A stretch of 64,000 nt of DNA from Acidobacteriaceae bacterium. Its GTDB lineage: Bacteria; Acidobacteriota; Terriglobia; Terriglobales; Acidobacteriaceae. The stretch covers positions 1 through 64,000 of the forward strand of contig DAHVZT010000054.1 of the NCBI GenBank assembly GCA_027323885.1, written 5' to 3'. A program made the position numbers and the translations under genes. Shown here piece by piece: positions 1 through 10,283 of the stretch (its first letter is position 1; each line of letters begins with the position of its first letter). Under the pieces are notes generated by a model that saw only the letters and a program-made list of their open reading frames with translations, ran no database searches and was not told where the DNA came from.

Positions 1-1
1 G

Positions 2-589
2 GCCGCAAAGGTGGAGACGCGGCGGCTTACCGAGGCATACGAAAAAAGTGGCAAGCTGCCGCAGCAGACCGCTATCTTCGACAACAACGGCCCAATCAAG
101 CTATTCGCGGATACGAACTATGCAGCGATCCTGCATGGTGGGCAGGATGTGGGGCAGCCCACGCTTGCAGGTTATCTGCGATCCCACCTGGCGCAGCTCA
201 GGCCGAACGACTATTTCGCAACATTGGCGTTCATCCAGCGCGACCGGGAGCATGAGAAGACGTTGCAGGAACTGCGGCACGCCGTGCGCAATGGTAAAAA
301 GGTCGCGACATGCCTTGGATTCGGACCGCGATTCCTTCATTCCACCGGGCAGGATTACAAGGGAGGGCCGAACACTGGAGTGTTTCTTCAGGTGACGGCG
401 GACCACGCCGCGGACGTGGAGGTTCCGGGCCAAAAATATACATTTGGCGTCGTGATCGATGCGCAGGCTGCGGGAGACCTGAGCGTGTTACAGCAACGCG
501 GTCGACGCGCCCTGCGAGCGCATCTGGGAAAGGATGTGGCAGCCGGTTTGCGGCAATTGAGAGACGCGGTCAAAGAAGCAGTGAAGTAG
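2..589 (+). CDS. Bifunctional transaldolase/phosphoglucose isomerase, C-terminal part (5' truncated by window edge)
   Basis: Frame is open from base 2 (AAKVETRRLTEAYEKSG...); C-terminal PGI-like text 'IFDNNGPIKLFADTNYAAIL', 'GFGPRFLHSTGQDYKGGPNTGVFLQVT'. Confidence 0.8.
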   Translation, partial: AAKVETRRLTEAYEKSGKLPQQTAIFDNNGPIKLFADTNYAAILHGGQDVGQPTLAGYLRSHLAQLRPNDYFATLAFIQRDREHEKTLQELRHAVRNGKKVATCLGFGPRFLHSTGQDYKGGPNTGVFLQVTADHAADVEVPGQKYTFGVVIDAQAAGDLSVLQQRGRRALRAHLGKDVAAGLRQLRDAVKEAVK

Positions 590-788
590 GATTGCGGCGC
601 GCCCGCTCGTCCCAGCCATTTGGGCACGCCAACGGCCGGGTCGATTTCTCAGCTGCAATCAAAAATATTCACCGTCAATTCTTCGACGTTTCAATGGAAT
701 GCAAAGACGTGTCCCTAGGGTGGAAGGCGTTGCTACTGGCCTCTTTTCGAGGAGTTAGCAACGCCAGTCTTCCTGGAGGATGCATTCC

Positions 789-2819
789 ATGCCCAAAAAG
801 TTCAGTTCCCACGATTGGACTCTTAAATGCAGCGCAGCGTTTTTAGCTGGCCTGCAAGTGTTCGCGAGCTGTTCAATGGCCGCCTACGCGCAAGACAAAG
901 ACAATCAGCCCCGCACCCGCACGCCGATCAAGCACGTGATCGTCATCATCGGCGAGAACCGCTCCTTTGACCATATATTTGCCACCTATCAGCCGAAACG
1001 CGGCGAAAAGGTGGACAATCTTCTCTCCAAAGGCATTGTCAACCCGGATGGGACGCCGGGTCCGAATTACTCTCTTGCCATCCAATCCAAGGCCGTCGAT
1101 TCCAGCCGCGACGGATACGAACAGAGCCCGATGCACAAGTCGGTGTACCCGTTGCTGCCGGTACCGTTGGCGGGCGGCCCCACAAAACCCTGGATTTCCA
1201 CCATCGCGGAAGCGATGAAACTTGAAAATGGATTGCCGGATTCCTACTACAAGTATTTGACGACTGGGGGAACTGGGCTGAAGGCCGGCACGCCAGATAC
1301 TCGCGTGCCGAACTATAACGATCTGCCGCCTGGGCCGTTTCAACTGACGCCAGGCATTCCTTACGATGCGTATGCAGCGAGTCCGGTGCATCGCTTCTAT
1401 CAGATGTGGCAGCAAACGGATTGCAACACAGACTACGCGACCGAGTGGAACCCGAGCGGATGCAAGTCCGATCTGTTTCCCTGGGTAGAAATAAGCGTGG
1501 GATCCAATGAGAATGGCAAGCCACGGCCCAGGCCTTTTACGGAAGAGACGACCGGTGAGGGGTCAGCTTCGATGGGCTTCTATAACGTCCAGCAGGGGGA
1601 CGCCCCTTACTTCACCTACCTGGCGAACACGTACGCGATGAGCGACAACTATCACCAGGGAGTGATGGGAGGAACCGGTCCGAATCACATCATGCTGGGT
1701 ACCGGTGACATGATCTGGTACAGCGATGGCCACGGTCAGCCGCAGCGACCGCCAGAGAACCGGATGGTTGCAGCCGGAACACCGAACGCCGGCGTTGTGA
1801 ACGAAATTGAAAACCCGAATGCCCAGCCGGGAACCAACAACTGGTGGATCCAGGATGGCTACGGCGGGGGTTCCTACGGTTCGGCTTCCTATGGCGGGGG
1901 CAGCTACAGCAACTGTTCCGACTCGGATGCGCCCGGCGTCGGCTCGATTCTGGATTATCTGAGTTCACTGCCGTATGAAGTGAATCCCAAGTGCGATCCC
2001 GGCCACTACTACTTGCTGAACAACTACAACCCAGGCTATTACGGCAACGGCCAGGTTGCTTCGACGGACACAAGCGCGGGCAACACGGTCTTCACGGTCC
2101 CTCCTTCGACGGTCCGCAACATTGGCGATGCGCTGCTGGAGAAGAACATTTCCTGGAAATACTACGGGGACCAGTGGAACGAATACAAAAACAATCCGGA
2201 CGGGAACTATGTGGATCCGGCGGACGAGTATTGCAACATCTGCAACTTCTTCCAGTATTCCACCTCGATCATGACCAACCCGGCGGTGGTCAGCGCGCAC
2301 CTGCAGGACACGGTGGATTTGTACCAGGACCTGCAGAAGGGGACGCTGCCGGCGGTCTCCTTCGTCAAGCCCAGCGGGTATGTCGACGGGCACCCAGCTT
2401 CGTCGAAGCTCGATCTGTTTGAAGGCTTCGTGCAGAAAATCGTCGATGGTGTGAAGGCCAATCCAAAGCTATGGCGGAGCACCGCAATCTTCATCACTGT
2501 GGATGAGGGCGGCGGATTCTACGACTCCGGATATATTCAGCCGCTCGATTACTTCGGCGATGGGACGCGCATCCCCATGATCGTCGTGTCGCGCTTTACC
2601 AAGCCGGGCCGCATTTCCCACCAGTACAACGACCATGTTTCTATCCTCAAGTTCATTGAGGCGAACTGGTATCTGGACCCGCTGACCAAACGCAGCCGCG
2701 ACAATCTGCCGAACCCTCGACAGGACGGCGTCAATCCCTATGTTCCTACCAACGGACCTGCGATTGGCGATCTGATGGACTTGTTCCAGTTCAATCAGGA
2801 CCACGACGGCAGGCAATAA
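789..2819 (+). CDS. Phosphoesterase family protein (phospholipase C / acid phosphatase-like), secreted
   Basis: 'IKHVIVIIGENRSFDHIFATYQP' motif of the phosphoesterase family; N-terminal signal peptide; GGAGGA RBS at 775-780, so ATG 789 is preferred over 780. Confidence 0.85.
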   Translation: MPKKFSSHDWTLKCSAAFLAGLQVFASCSMAAYAQDKDNQPRTRTPIKHVIVIIGENRSFDHIFATYQPKRGEKVDNLLSKGIVNPDGTPGPNYSLAIQSKAVDSSRDGYEQSPMHKSVYPLLPVPLAGGPTKPWISTIAEAMKLENGLPDSYYKYLTTGGTGLKAGTPDTRVPNYNDLPPGPFQLTPGIPYDAYAASPVHRFYQMWQQTDCNTDYATEWNPSGCKSDLFPWVEISVGSNENGKPRPRPFTEETTGEGSASMGFYNVQQGDAPYFTYLANTYAMSDNYHQGVMGGTGPNHIMLGTGDMIWYSDGHGQPQRPPENRMVAAGTPNAGVVNEIENPNAQPGTNNWWIQDGYGGGSYGSASYGGGSYSNCSDSDAPGVGSILDYLSSLPYEVNPKCDPGHYYLLNNYNPGYYGNGQVASTDTSAGNTVFTVPPSTVRNIGDALLEKNISWKYYGDQWNEYKNNPDGNYVDPADEYCNICNFFQYSTSIMTNPAVVSAHLQDTVDLYQDLQKGTLPAVSFVKPSGYVDGHPASSKLDLFEGFVQKIVDGVKANPKLWRSTAIFITVDEGGGFYDSGYIQPLDYFGDGTRIPMIVVSRFTKPGRISHQYNDHVSILKFIEANWYLDPLTKRSRDNLPNPRQDGVNPYVPTNGPAIGDLMDLFQFNQDHDGRQ

Positions 2820-2837
2820 AGCTGTATCTCTGCGAGA

Positions 2838-2870
2838 CCGGCGGCGAAAAACATTCGCCGCTGGTTTTTT
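2838..2870 (+). terminator. Intrinsic terminator after phosphoesterase gene
   Basis: CCGGCGGCGAA-AAACA-TTCGCCGCTGG followed by TTTTTT. Confidence 0.8.
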
Positions 2871-2944
2871 GAGTGCTTCCTGATTCGGTAGAAACTTTTT
2901 ACTGCGATTTGCGTCTGCTACTAGTGATTCAGCCTGGGGTGAGA

Positions 2945-4132
2945 ATGCTTCGCGTGGGGAGTGGCCGGAAAAGCTGGCGTACCGGATATCGGAACTTGAT
3001 TGGTGGGAGGTTGCAGGGACGACCGCTGCTATTTATCGCTTTGACCTCCGTTTTGCTGCTCGGCGGTGAACTGTCCGCGCAGAAATCGTCCGTGGCGGCG
3101 ATGCCATCGGCGGCGCAGCAGCAGATGGACAATAAAATTGCCGACGAGATCGACAAGAAGCTGATGGATTCCAATACTCTGCGTCCGCTGGACCTGGGCG
3201 TCTGGGTGCATAACGGCACGGCGACCTTGAGCGGAACGGTTCCCAATCAGGCCCTTCGCAGTGAGGCCGATGCGCTGGTGAACTCGGTTCCAGGCGTCAA
3301 GAAGGTGGACGACCAGCTCTCGATTGGCTCGGTCGCTGCCGTGGCGCCAGGATTCAATGCGGGACAACAGCGGCCAGCGGCTTCTGCTCGCCCAGCGAAC
3401 GCGGCCCTGTCGAACGGAATAAATGCCAACAGAAACTTGCCCGCCCAGAATCGCCCGCAGAGTGCGCCACCTCGCATGTATCAGCGGCCGGCTCCTCCGC
3501 TGCTCAGGATCCCAGCGCGAACCCCCTTGTACGTGCGAATGCTGCAAACCGTGGATAGCCACCATACCAAGCCGGGCACAGGATTTCGCGGCATTCTGGT
3601 GCGGGACGTTGCGCTTTCAAACGGCATCATCGCCATTCCACGCGGCGCTTACGTGGAAGGTACGGTGATCGACGCCCGGCCCCCTGGCCACCTGACCGGG
3701 CGGCCGCAGTTGGCGCTGCAACTCTCGAATGTGATTGTCGGGCGCACCAGTTATGTGCTCAGCAGCTACGTCTGGGCCCATCGCGGACCGGGCAAGGGCG
3801 CAGAGACCGCTTCTTCCGTTGCGGGTGGCGCGGGCCTGGGTGCGGTTTCGGGAGCGATCGCCGGAGGCGGTCCAGTCGCACTCCTCGGCGCAGCCATCGG
3901 CGGAATAGGCGGCGCCGGACTTTCCGCTCTGTCTTCCGGTCCGCATCTGGTGGTTCCGGCGGAAGCTGTCATCACGTTCCATTTGAACGCGCCGCTCACG
4001 GTACGTGAGCCCACTGCCGATGAAGTGCGTGCACTTGCGGCGAATTTGCCGGGCTATGGCTACCGTCGCCGTCGCTACCCGCCCATGCCGCCGCCGCTGC
4101 CGGGCGCTCCGCCGGGCGGCTATCCGTACTGA
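2945..4132 (+). CDS. BON-domain containing exported protein
   Basis: 'DKKLMDSNTLRPLDLGVWVHNGTATLSGTVPNQALRSEADALVNSVPGVKKVDDQL' is BON-like; signal peptide; Gly/Ala-rich middle and Pro-rich tail. Confidence 0.7.
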   Translation: MLRVGSGRKSWRTGYRNLIGGRLQGRPLLFIALTSVLLLGGELSAQKSSVAAMPSAAQQQMDNKIADEIDKKLMDSNTLRPLDLGVWVHNGTATLSGTVPNQALRSEADALVNSVPGVKKVDDQLSIGSVAAVAPGFNAGQQRPAASARPANAALSNGINANRNLPAQNRPQSAPPRMYQRPAPPLLRIPARTPLYVRMLQTVDSHHTKPGTGFRGILVRDVALSNGIIAIPRGAYVEGTVIDARPPGHLTGRPQLALQLSNVIVGRTSYVLSSYVWAHRGPGKGAETASSVAGGAGLGAVSGAIAGGGPVALLGAAIGGIGGAGLSALSSGPHLVVPAEAVITFHLNAPLTVREPTADEVRALAANLPGYGYRRRRYPPMPPPLPGAPPGGYPY

Positions 4133-4275
4133 GGGACAGCTCGCAGCCTGGCGGCTTCACTCAAAGCCGACGGGCTAATTTATACTGAGCAAAGCTGTGT
4201 CACTCGATCGGGTCCTGAGATCATAGCCAATTTCCGCTGGCGTTTCCGCGCCGCATCTAAGGTCGTCATCCGCAC

Positions 4276-6243
4276 ATGATTCGTTTTCTGCAGCAGGACA
4301 GTCGCATCACCAAATTTATTTTTATCGGCCTGATTTCCATCGTCGCAATTCTGATGGTGATCACGCTTGTACCCGGAATCTTCCAGGATGCGGGAGTCGG
4401 CGGCAACAGTTTCGCCACCGTGCACAGCGACAACCTTTTCGGCCGCTTTCTGGGTTCCTCCACAGACGTACCGATGGCCCAGGTGCAGCAGGTTGCGCAA
4501 CGGATGCAGCAGCAGCAGCACTATCCAGACTTCCTCCTGCCGTTTTTGATGCAGCGGGCTGGCCAGGCGCTGGTGCAGCGCGCCGTTCTGGTGGAGGAGG
4601 CAGGCAGGCTTGGACTGACGGTCACGGATGAAGACGTGCGGAATGAACTGACCCACGGGCCCTTCGCGCCGATGTTGTTTCCAGATGGAAAATTCATCGG
4701 GGAACAACGCTATGACGACTTCGTACAGAACAACTTCAACATGTCGCGGGCGGATTTTGAGACTCAGTTGAAGGAGGAAATTCTCATCAATCGGCTGGAG
4801 GCCCTGATTACAGGCGGGTTGAGTGTATCTCCGCAGGAAGTGCGTGCGGCGTACCTGAAACAGGCTACAAAAGTGAAGTTCGAATACGCGGTCCTCTCCG
4901 CGGCGGACCTGCGCAAGCAGATCAATCCCTCCGAGGCGGAACTGAAGGCTTATTTCCAGCAGAACTCCGCCCGGTATGCACACGCCATTCCGGAGACGCG
5001 CAAGGTGCAATATGTGGCGTTCAACTTTGGCCAGGTTCCCGGCGGGCCGCCGCAAATCACCGACGCGGACATTCAGCGGTACTACAACGAGCACCAGAAA
5101 GATTTCCAGGTCCCAGAAGAAGTGCGGGTGCGGCACATCCTAATCAAGGTTCCGCCGAAAGCGGACGCCAAGACAGTGAGTGCTGCGCAGGCCAAGGCGC
5201 AAGATATTTTGCAACAGCTTCAGCATGGCGCGAAATTTTCCGAGTTGGCTAAGAAGTATTCGGACGATCCGGGCAGTAAAGCACAGGGCGGGGAACTGGG
5301 CTTCATCCAGCACGGCGCCACCGTGCCGGAATTCGATAAGACGGCGTTTTCGCTCAAGCCAGGTCAGACCTCTGGAATCATCCGCACGCAGTTTGGATTC
5401 CATATTCTGCAGGTGGAAGAGAAGCAGCCTGCCCATGTAAAGCCGGTGGAAGAAGTCCACGATTTGATCAAGGCGAACCTGATGCAGCAGAAGCAGACCC
5501 AGATGGCCCAGGATTACGCAGCCAAGTTGCAGGCTGAAGCCCAGAAGAACGGGCTGGCGAAAACGGCGGAAGCCAATCACCTGCAGGTGACTACGACAGG
5601 AGAACTGCAGCAGGGCTCAGTTGTCCCCGGATTGGCGGACGGATCCCAGCTTCTGGCCCGTGCTTTCAAGACCAAGCCCGACGCCCCGCCCCAGAGCGTT
5701 TCCACGGGAGAGGGCTACGCCGTTTTTACCGTGTTGAAAGTCGTTCCAGCCCATGCGCCGACCTTCGACACATTCAAGCCCACAGTTTTGGAAGATTTCC
5801 GCAACAGCCAGATTGCCACTTTGCTGCGTAGCCGTACGCAGCAGTTGGCGATCAAAGCGAAAGAGGAAAACAGCCTGAAAAAAGCCGCGAAGGAAGTGGG
5901 CGCCACCGTCAAGACAAGTGACCTGGTTGACAGCACCGGCCAGGTGCCCGATCTGGGATCGATGGGTTCCGACGGCTCCGTCGCTTTCACTCTGCAGCCC
6001 GGACAATTCAGCGGCCCGATTGTGACGCAGCGAACCGGAATCGTGATGAAGTTGCTGGATAAACAGGCGCCCACGGAGGCGGAGATCCAAAAAAATCTGG
6101 ATACGACCCGCGATCAGATCGTCCAGCAGCGACGCGATGCCGCGTTCGCCGTCTTCGTTACATCCTTGCAGCAGCACTATATCCAGCGCGGTCTGATCCG
6201 CTACAGCAAACAAGCTGCGGCGCCTCCGCAGGTTGGGTTATAG
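4276..6243 (+). CDS. Peptidyl-prolyl cis-trans isomerase, PpiD/SurA-like (membrane-anchored parvulin)
   Basis: N-terminal TM segment, SurA_N-like region, parvulin domain 'RVRHILIKVPPKADAKT...FSELAKKYSDDPGSKAQGGELGFIQHG'. Confidence 0.88.
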   Translation: MIRFLQQDSRITKFIFIGLISIVAILMVITLVPGIFQDAGVGGNSFATVHSDNLFGRFLGSSTDVPMAQVQQVAQRMQQQQHYPDFLLPFLMQRAGQALVQRAVLVEEAGRLGLTVTDEDVRNELTHGPFAPMLFPDGKFIGEQRYDDFVQNNFNMSRADFETQLKEEILINRLEALITGGLSVSPQEVRAAYLKQATKVKFEYAVLSAADLRKQINPSEAELKAYFQQNSARYAHAIPETRKVQYVAFNFGQVPGGPPQITDADIQRYYNEHQKDFQVPEEVRVRHILIKVPPKADAKTVSAAQAKAQDILQQLQHGAKFSELAKKYSDDPGSKAQGGELGFIQHGATVPEFDKTAFSLKPGQTSGIIRTQFGFHILQVEEKQPAHVKPVEEVHDLIKANLMQQKQTQMAQDYAAKLQAEAQKNGLAKTAEANHLQVTTTGELQQGSVVPGLADGSQLLARAFKTKPDAPPQSVSTGEGYAVFTVLKVVPAHAPTFDTFKPTVLEDFRNSQIATLLRSRTQQLAIKAKEENSLKKAAKEVGATVKTSDLVDSTGQVPDLGSMGSDGSVAFTLQPGQFSGPIVTQRTGIVMKLLDKQAPTEAEIQKNLDTTRDQIVQQRRDAAFAVFVTSLQQHYIQRGLIRYSKQAAAPPQVGL

Positions 6244-6456
6244 CAAGTTCTTTCATGCGGACTGAGCAAAGAACGTCCCACGTTCACCTTCCCGGTCGGC
6301 ATCTAACCCAAACGGGCTGGATGCGAGTTCTGATTTCCTGAAGCAAAGTTCCTGGCGCCATTTTTTCCAGCACAGGTTCTTTGCTCCAGCGATGGCAGAC
6401 GAATGAACGGAACAGTCCGCATATTGAAAAGACAAGTTCTTTCATTTGGAGAGTGA

Positions 6457-7974
6457 ATGCTAACGGAACGCGCGTCGGGTATCCTGCTCCACGTGTCTTC
6501 GCTGCCCTCCCGTGGCGGAATAGGAGACCTGGGGCCAGCTGCCTACGCATTTGCCGATTTTCTGGCTGCCGCAAAGCAGCAATATTGGCAAGTGCTTCCA
6601 CTCAGCCCTACGGGATATGGAAACTCGCCCTACTCCGCGCTTTCGGCTTTTGCAGGCAATCCGCTCTTCATCAGCCTGGAGGTACTGGCCGCGCAGGGTT
6701 GGCTGGATGGCAGCAGCCTGGACGACCTGCCCGGCGCGGAGGGGCCAGCCGATTTCGAAGCGGCGGCGCGGCACAAGTATCCTCTTTTGCAGCGGGCAGC
6801 GGAGCGGTTTGCCGCCCATTCCGGCGGAGCATTGCGCAGCCGCTTCGAGCAATTCTGCGAGGAGAGCTCTTTCTGGCTTGATCCCTACGCCAGCTTTGCC
6901 GTTCTCCGGAGCATGTTCGCGGGAGCAAGCTGGTCGGAGTGGCCGCCAGAGTACGTGCAGCGGGATCCCGGTGCCATGGCGGCCTTTCGCGCGGAACATG
7001 GGCACGAGCGCCTGATGCAGAAAATCATCCAGTTCTTTTTCGATGAGCAGTGGCACGCGTTACGGGACTACTGCGGGGAACGAAAAATTGGGTTCATCGG
7101 CGACGCGGCCATCTTCGTGAATTACGATAGCTGCGACGTCTGGATGAATCCGGAAATCTTCGATCTTGACGAGCAGAAGAAATCGCTTCAGGTCTCCGGC
7201 GTTCCACCGGATTACTTCAGCCCTACCGGTCAAAAATGGGGCAACCCGCTTTACAGGTGGGACGTGCTGAAGCGGCGGAATTTCGATTGGTGGGAAGCGC
7301 GAATCCGGCGCGCCCTGTCTCTTTGCGATTTGCTGCGTCTGGATCACTTCCGGGGTTTTGAGGCCTACTGGTCGATTCCGGCGGAGGACGAAACGGCGGT
7401 CCGGGGTTCCTGGGTAAAAGCGCCTGGGATGCAGCTGTTTCAGCGCCTTCGCGCACAGCTTGGCGATCTTCCCCTCATCGCGGAAGATCTGGGATTGATC
7501 ACGCCGGAGGTGGAGAAACTGCGGACCAGTTGTGGTCTGCCCGGAATGAGAGTGATGCAGTTCGGCTTCAGCGGCCGTGGAGCCCACATCCACTTGCCGC
7601 ACCGCTGTGAAGAGAACATGGTCATCTACACGGGCACGCACGACAACGACACGACCATGGGATGGTGGCACACGGCCAGTGAGACAGAGCGCGCGGCGAT
7701 CGCGGCGTACCTGCATCCCGGAGATGATGGCGTCGTCTGGGCAATGATGCGAGGAGCTGCCGCATCCGTCGCACGCCTCTGCCTGTTTCCAATGCAGGAT
7801 CTGCTGCAATTGGGTGGTGAGGGGAGAATGAACACGCCGGCGCAATCGGTCGGGAACTGGACCTGGCGATATTCGTCCGATGCGCTGCAGCCATGGATTG
7901 CCGAAAAACTGGCTGCGCTGACGGAAGTGACGGATCGTGACGGCTGGGTAGAGCCGCACAACGAGAATCCGTAA
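6457..7974 (+). CDS. malQ: 4-alpha-glucanotransferase (GH77)
   Basis: 'RASGILLHVSSLPSRGGIGDLGPAAYAFADFLAAAKQQYWQVLPLSPTGYGNSPYS', 'DLLRLDHFRGFEAYW', 'LPLIAEDLGLITPEVEKLR', 'YTGTHDNDTTMGWW'. Confidence 0.95.
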   Translation: MLTERASGILLHVSSLPSRGGIGDLGPAAYAFADFLAAAKQQYWQVLPLSPTGYGNSPYSALSAFAGNPLFISLEVLAAQGWLDGSSLDDLPGAEGPADFEAAARHKYPLLQRAAERFAAHSGGALRSRFEQFCEESSFWLDPYASFAVLRSMFAGASWSEWPPEYVQRDPGAMAAFRAEHGHERLMQKIIQFFFDEQWHALRDYCGERKIGFIGDAAIFVNYDSCDVWMNPEIFDLDEQKKSLQVSGVPPDYFSPTGQKWGNPLYRWDVLKRRNFDWWEARIRRALSLCDLLRLDHFRGFEAYWSIPAEDETAVRGSWVKAPGMQLFQRLRAQLGDLPLIAEDLGLITPEVEKLRTSCGLPGMRVMQFGFSGRGAHIHLPHRCEENMVIYTGTHDNDTTMGWWHTASETERAAIAAYLHPGDDGVVWAMMRGAAASVARLCLFPMQDLLQLGGEGRMNTPAQSVGNWTWRYSSDALQPWIAEKLAALTEVTDRDGWVEPHNENP

Positions 7975-8038
7975 GCTCCATTCTGTCCGTGTGCTTTACG
8001 AGTATGCCTTCCGCACCGCAAAATAGATCGAGACCAAA

Positions 8039-8242
8039 ATGACTGAAGGAGAACCAATGCCGCTTTCTGGAGAAGCCATCCGCATGATGAACTACGCCGA
8101 CGACATCGGCACCACGCTGCGCCGTCTGCTGGTAGTGCTGCCATCTCTGGCGCCCGAAGAACGCCGCCGCGTGCGCGAGTATATGCTGAGCGTGGAACCG
8201 AAGGTCAGCGATGTCCTGGCGGCGCTGGAAGACAAGAAATAG
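8039..8242 (+). CDS. Small hypothetical protein (67 aa)
   Basis: Short ORF between malQ and a convergent gene; no family recognised. Confidence 0.5.
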   Translation: MTEGEPMPLSGEAIRMMNYADDIGTTLRRLLVVLPSLAPEERRRVREYMLSVEPKVSDVLAALEDKK

Positions 8243-8248
8243 GCCGGC

Positions 8249-10276
8249 TTACCGCGTGGCCTTTTCTGGGATGGAATAGGGCTGCTGCAGGTAGGTCCGC
8301 GCGAAATCGAGTGCTCCGCCGGTGTTATCGCCGGTCTGCAATGCTTCGCGATATTCGTTTATGGCCCGCTCTCTCTGGCCGGAGGCATCGAAAACATTGC
8401 CAAGCTGGAGATCGCTCCAGACCTCTATCCATTTTGGAATCCCGTCTCCGCGCAACGCCGCGCGAAAAGCGTCTGCGGCTGCCTGAAAGTTTCTTTGCCG
8501 GAAATACACTTCTCCCAGCCGATAACTCGCCAGTGAGCTGTTGTTGTTGATTGCAAGAGCTCGCTGATAATCGCGAATTGCGTGGGCCTCATCCCCGCGC
8601 AACAGCCGCTGCTGACCGCGCAGGATTTGAACGCGAACCTGCATGTCCGGGCTGTCGCGTAGTAACCAGTGCTGCGGGTCAAGCGATACTTTTTTGGGCA
8701 TTCCAAAGCTGTCGATGACGAACTGGGTATGCGGTCCGACGACTTCGACGCGCTGCGTCACCGGGTTTCCCTCAGTCTCGATCCGCATTTCCACCGGCAT
8801 CCGGAACAGATCCAGATTTTGTTCGATCGTTCCGAGCGTGCGAAATCCTTGATTGTTCCCCAGGCGATAGGTCGTCCATCTGGCCTGCAGGCGCGGGGCT
8901 CCGGTGCTTTCAATCCATTGCCAAAAAAATGGCCGCAAGTTCTGGCGAGAGGCGGATTCGGCTGCTCTTTGCAACTGTGCGGATGAAATGGTTTTTGCTG
9001 CCTGCGACAGAATGTCTTGCAGCGTGGATGCGAAAGCAGCGTCCCCGATCTGCCATTGCAGCATGCGGAAGATCATAGCGCCCTTGTCGTAGGTCATCCA
9101 TTCAAATTCCGGCGAGAAAACCGCACGGCGGCCTGCATCGCGCAGTGGAATGGTGTCATAGGCCAGCGCGGCGGCGGAAGTGTCGAGTACGGCCTGCCGC
9201 ACGGCGGCTGCTCCTGATGAGCTTTGCAGAAAACTCAGCTCAGCATAGCGGCACATGCCATTCGTGATCCATGCATCGCCTAAGGTTGACGGGCTGACTC
9301 GTTCACCCCACCACTGGTGAGCAATCGTGTTCACCAGCAGCCGCGGCGGTTCATCCTGCATGTGGGCCGCGGAAATGAGCGCGAGCTCTGGAGCGGAATA
9401 TGCGGGCAAAGAGCCATCCGGCAGCTCGACGATGTTCAACGCTTCGGAATCCAGCGGGCCAAATTTTGCGCGCAGAAAGTTGTATATGCGAGAAGCCGTC
9501 GCAGCGTAGGATTGCCCGTCGAATTTCATTTTGCCTGTGTCAGGCTGCTGGATGAGATAGAGGCGCACCTTGGAGTCTGGGCCTGCTACGTGCGGCTGAG
9601 TAAAATTTCCAGCGAGCACGGTTCCTGGGAATCCCGGGTGTGCCCAGTCAAAATCAAAAACTTTGCGGCCTTCGCCGTCCCGATGCGGGGCGCCAGTTGG
9701 CCGACTGCCCAGCACTTCTTCCGCGGGAACATGGATATGCATGGTCGCGGTGAACCGATCGGTGTTGTCGCCGGCGGTTGGAAACCACTGCGCTGGGTAC
9801 AGGAGATAGCTAACCGGATTTCCTACGAATGCAAGCTGCGGAGAGGCAGGATTTGGGTGCGCGGGAGAATCGAGGGTACCCCTGTAGCGAAATGTCCAGG
9901 TTATGGAGTCACCCGCGTGCAGTGGCGTCGCGGGTGTCACGCGAAGGACGTTTTCTTCCGCCATCGATCCGAGATCGCCGGAAGAGCTGCGCGTCGCCTC
10001 AAGGATGTTGCCACTCTCATCGGTAATTTCCGCCACGGCCAGTGCGGGGTTCAACTCAAACGAGACGGTCTTTGCATTTTCTAAAGCGGTAAAGGTAACG
10101 GTTGTCTCCGCCTTCAGCACGTGTCGAGCCGGATCCAGCGCCGCATCAATGCGGTAATGCTGGATGCGAATGGGCTGCGCGGGTTGTGAGGTTTGCCCGT
10201 ATAGAACCGGAGCTGCGTAAACAAAGAGCAGAATCGCGAATGCCCGCAACGGACGTTCGCAGAAATGGGCTGTCAT
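8249..10276 (-). CDS. M1-peptidase-like protein with C-terminal TPR repeats, probably catalytically dead
   Basis: M1-like layout (beta-rich N domain, 'IAHQWWG', 'YDKGAMIFRML') and TPR-like C-terminus. Start at MTAHFCERP (10276) avoids overlap with lpxB. Confidence 0.75.
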   Translation of the reverse strand: MTAHFCERPLRAFAILLFVYAAPVLYGQTSQPAQPIRIQHYRIDAALDPARHVLKAETTVTFTALENAKTVSFELNPALAVAEITDESGNILEATRSSSGDLGSMAEENVLRVTPATPLHAGDSITWTFRYRGTLDSPAHPNPASPQLAFVGNPVSYLLYPAQWFPTAGDNTDRFTATMHIHVPAEEVLGSRPTGAPHRDGEGRKVFDFDWAHPGFPGTVLAGNFTQPHVAGPDSKVRLYLIQQPDTGKMKFDGQSYAATASRIYNFLRAKFGPLDSEALNIVELPDGSLPAYSAPELALISAAHMQDEPPRLLVNTIAHQWWGERVSPSTLGDAWITNGMCRYAELSFLQSSSGAAAVRQAVLDTSAAALAYDTIPLRDAGRRAVFSPEFEWMTYDKGAMIFRMLQWQIGDAAFASTLQDILSQAAKTISSAQLQRAAESASRQNLRPFFWQWIESTGAPRLQARWTTYRLGNNQGFRTLGTIEQNLDLFRMPVEMRIETEGNPVTQRVEVVGPHTQFVIDSFGMPKKVSLDPQHWLLRDSPDMQVRVQILRGQQRLLRGDEAHAIRDYQRALAINNNSSLASYRLGEVYFRQRNFQAAADAFRAALRGDGIPKWIEVWSDLQLGNVFDASGQRERAINEYREALQTGDNTGGALDFARTYLQQPYSIPEKATR

Positions 10277-10283
10277 TCCGGCA

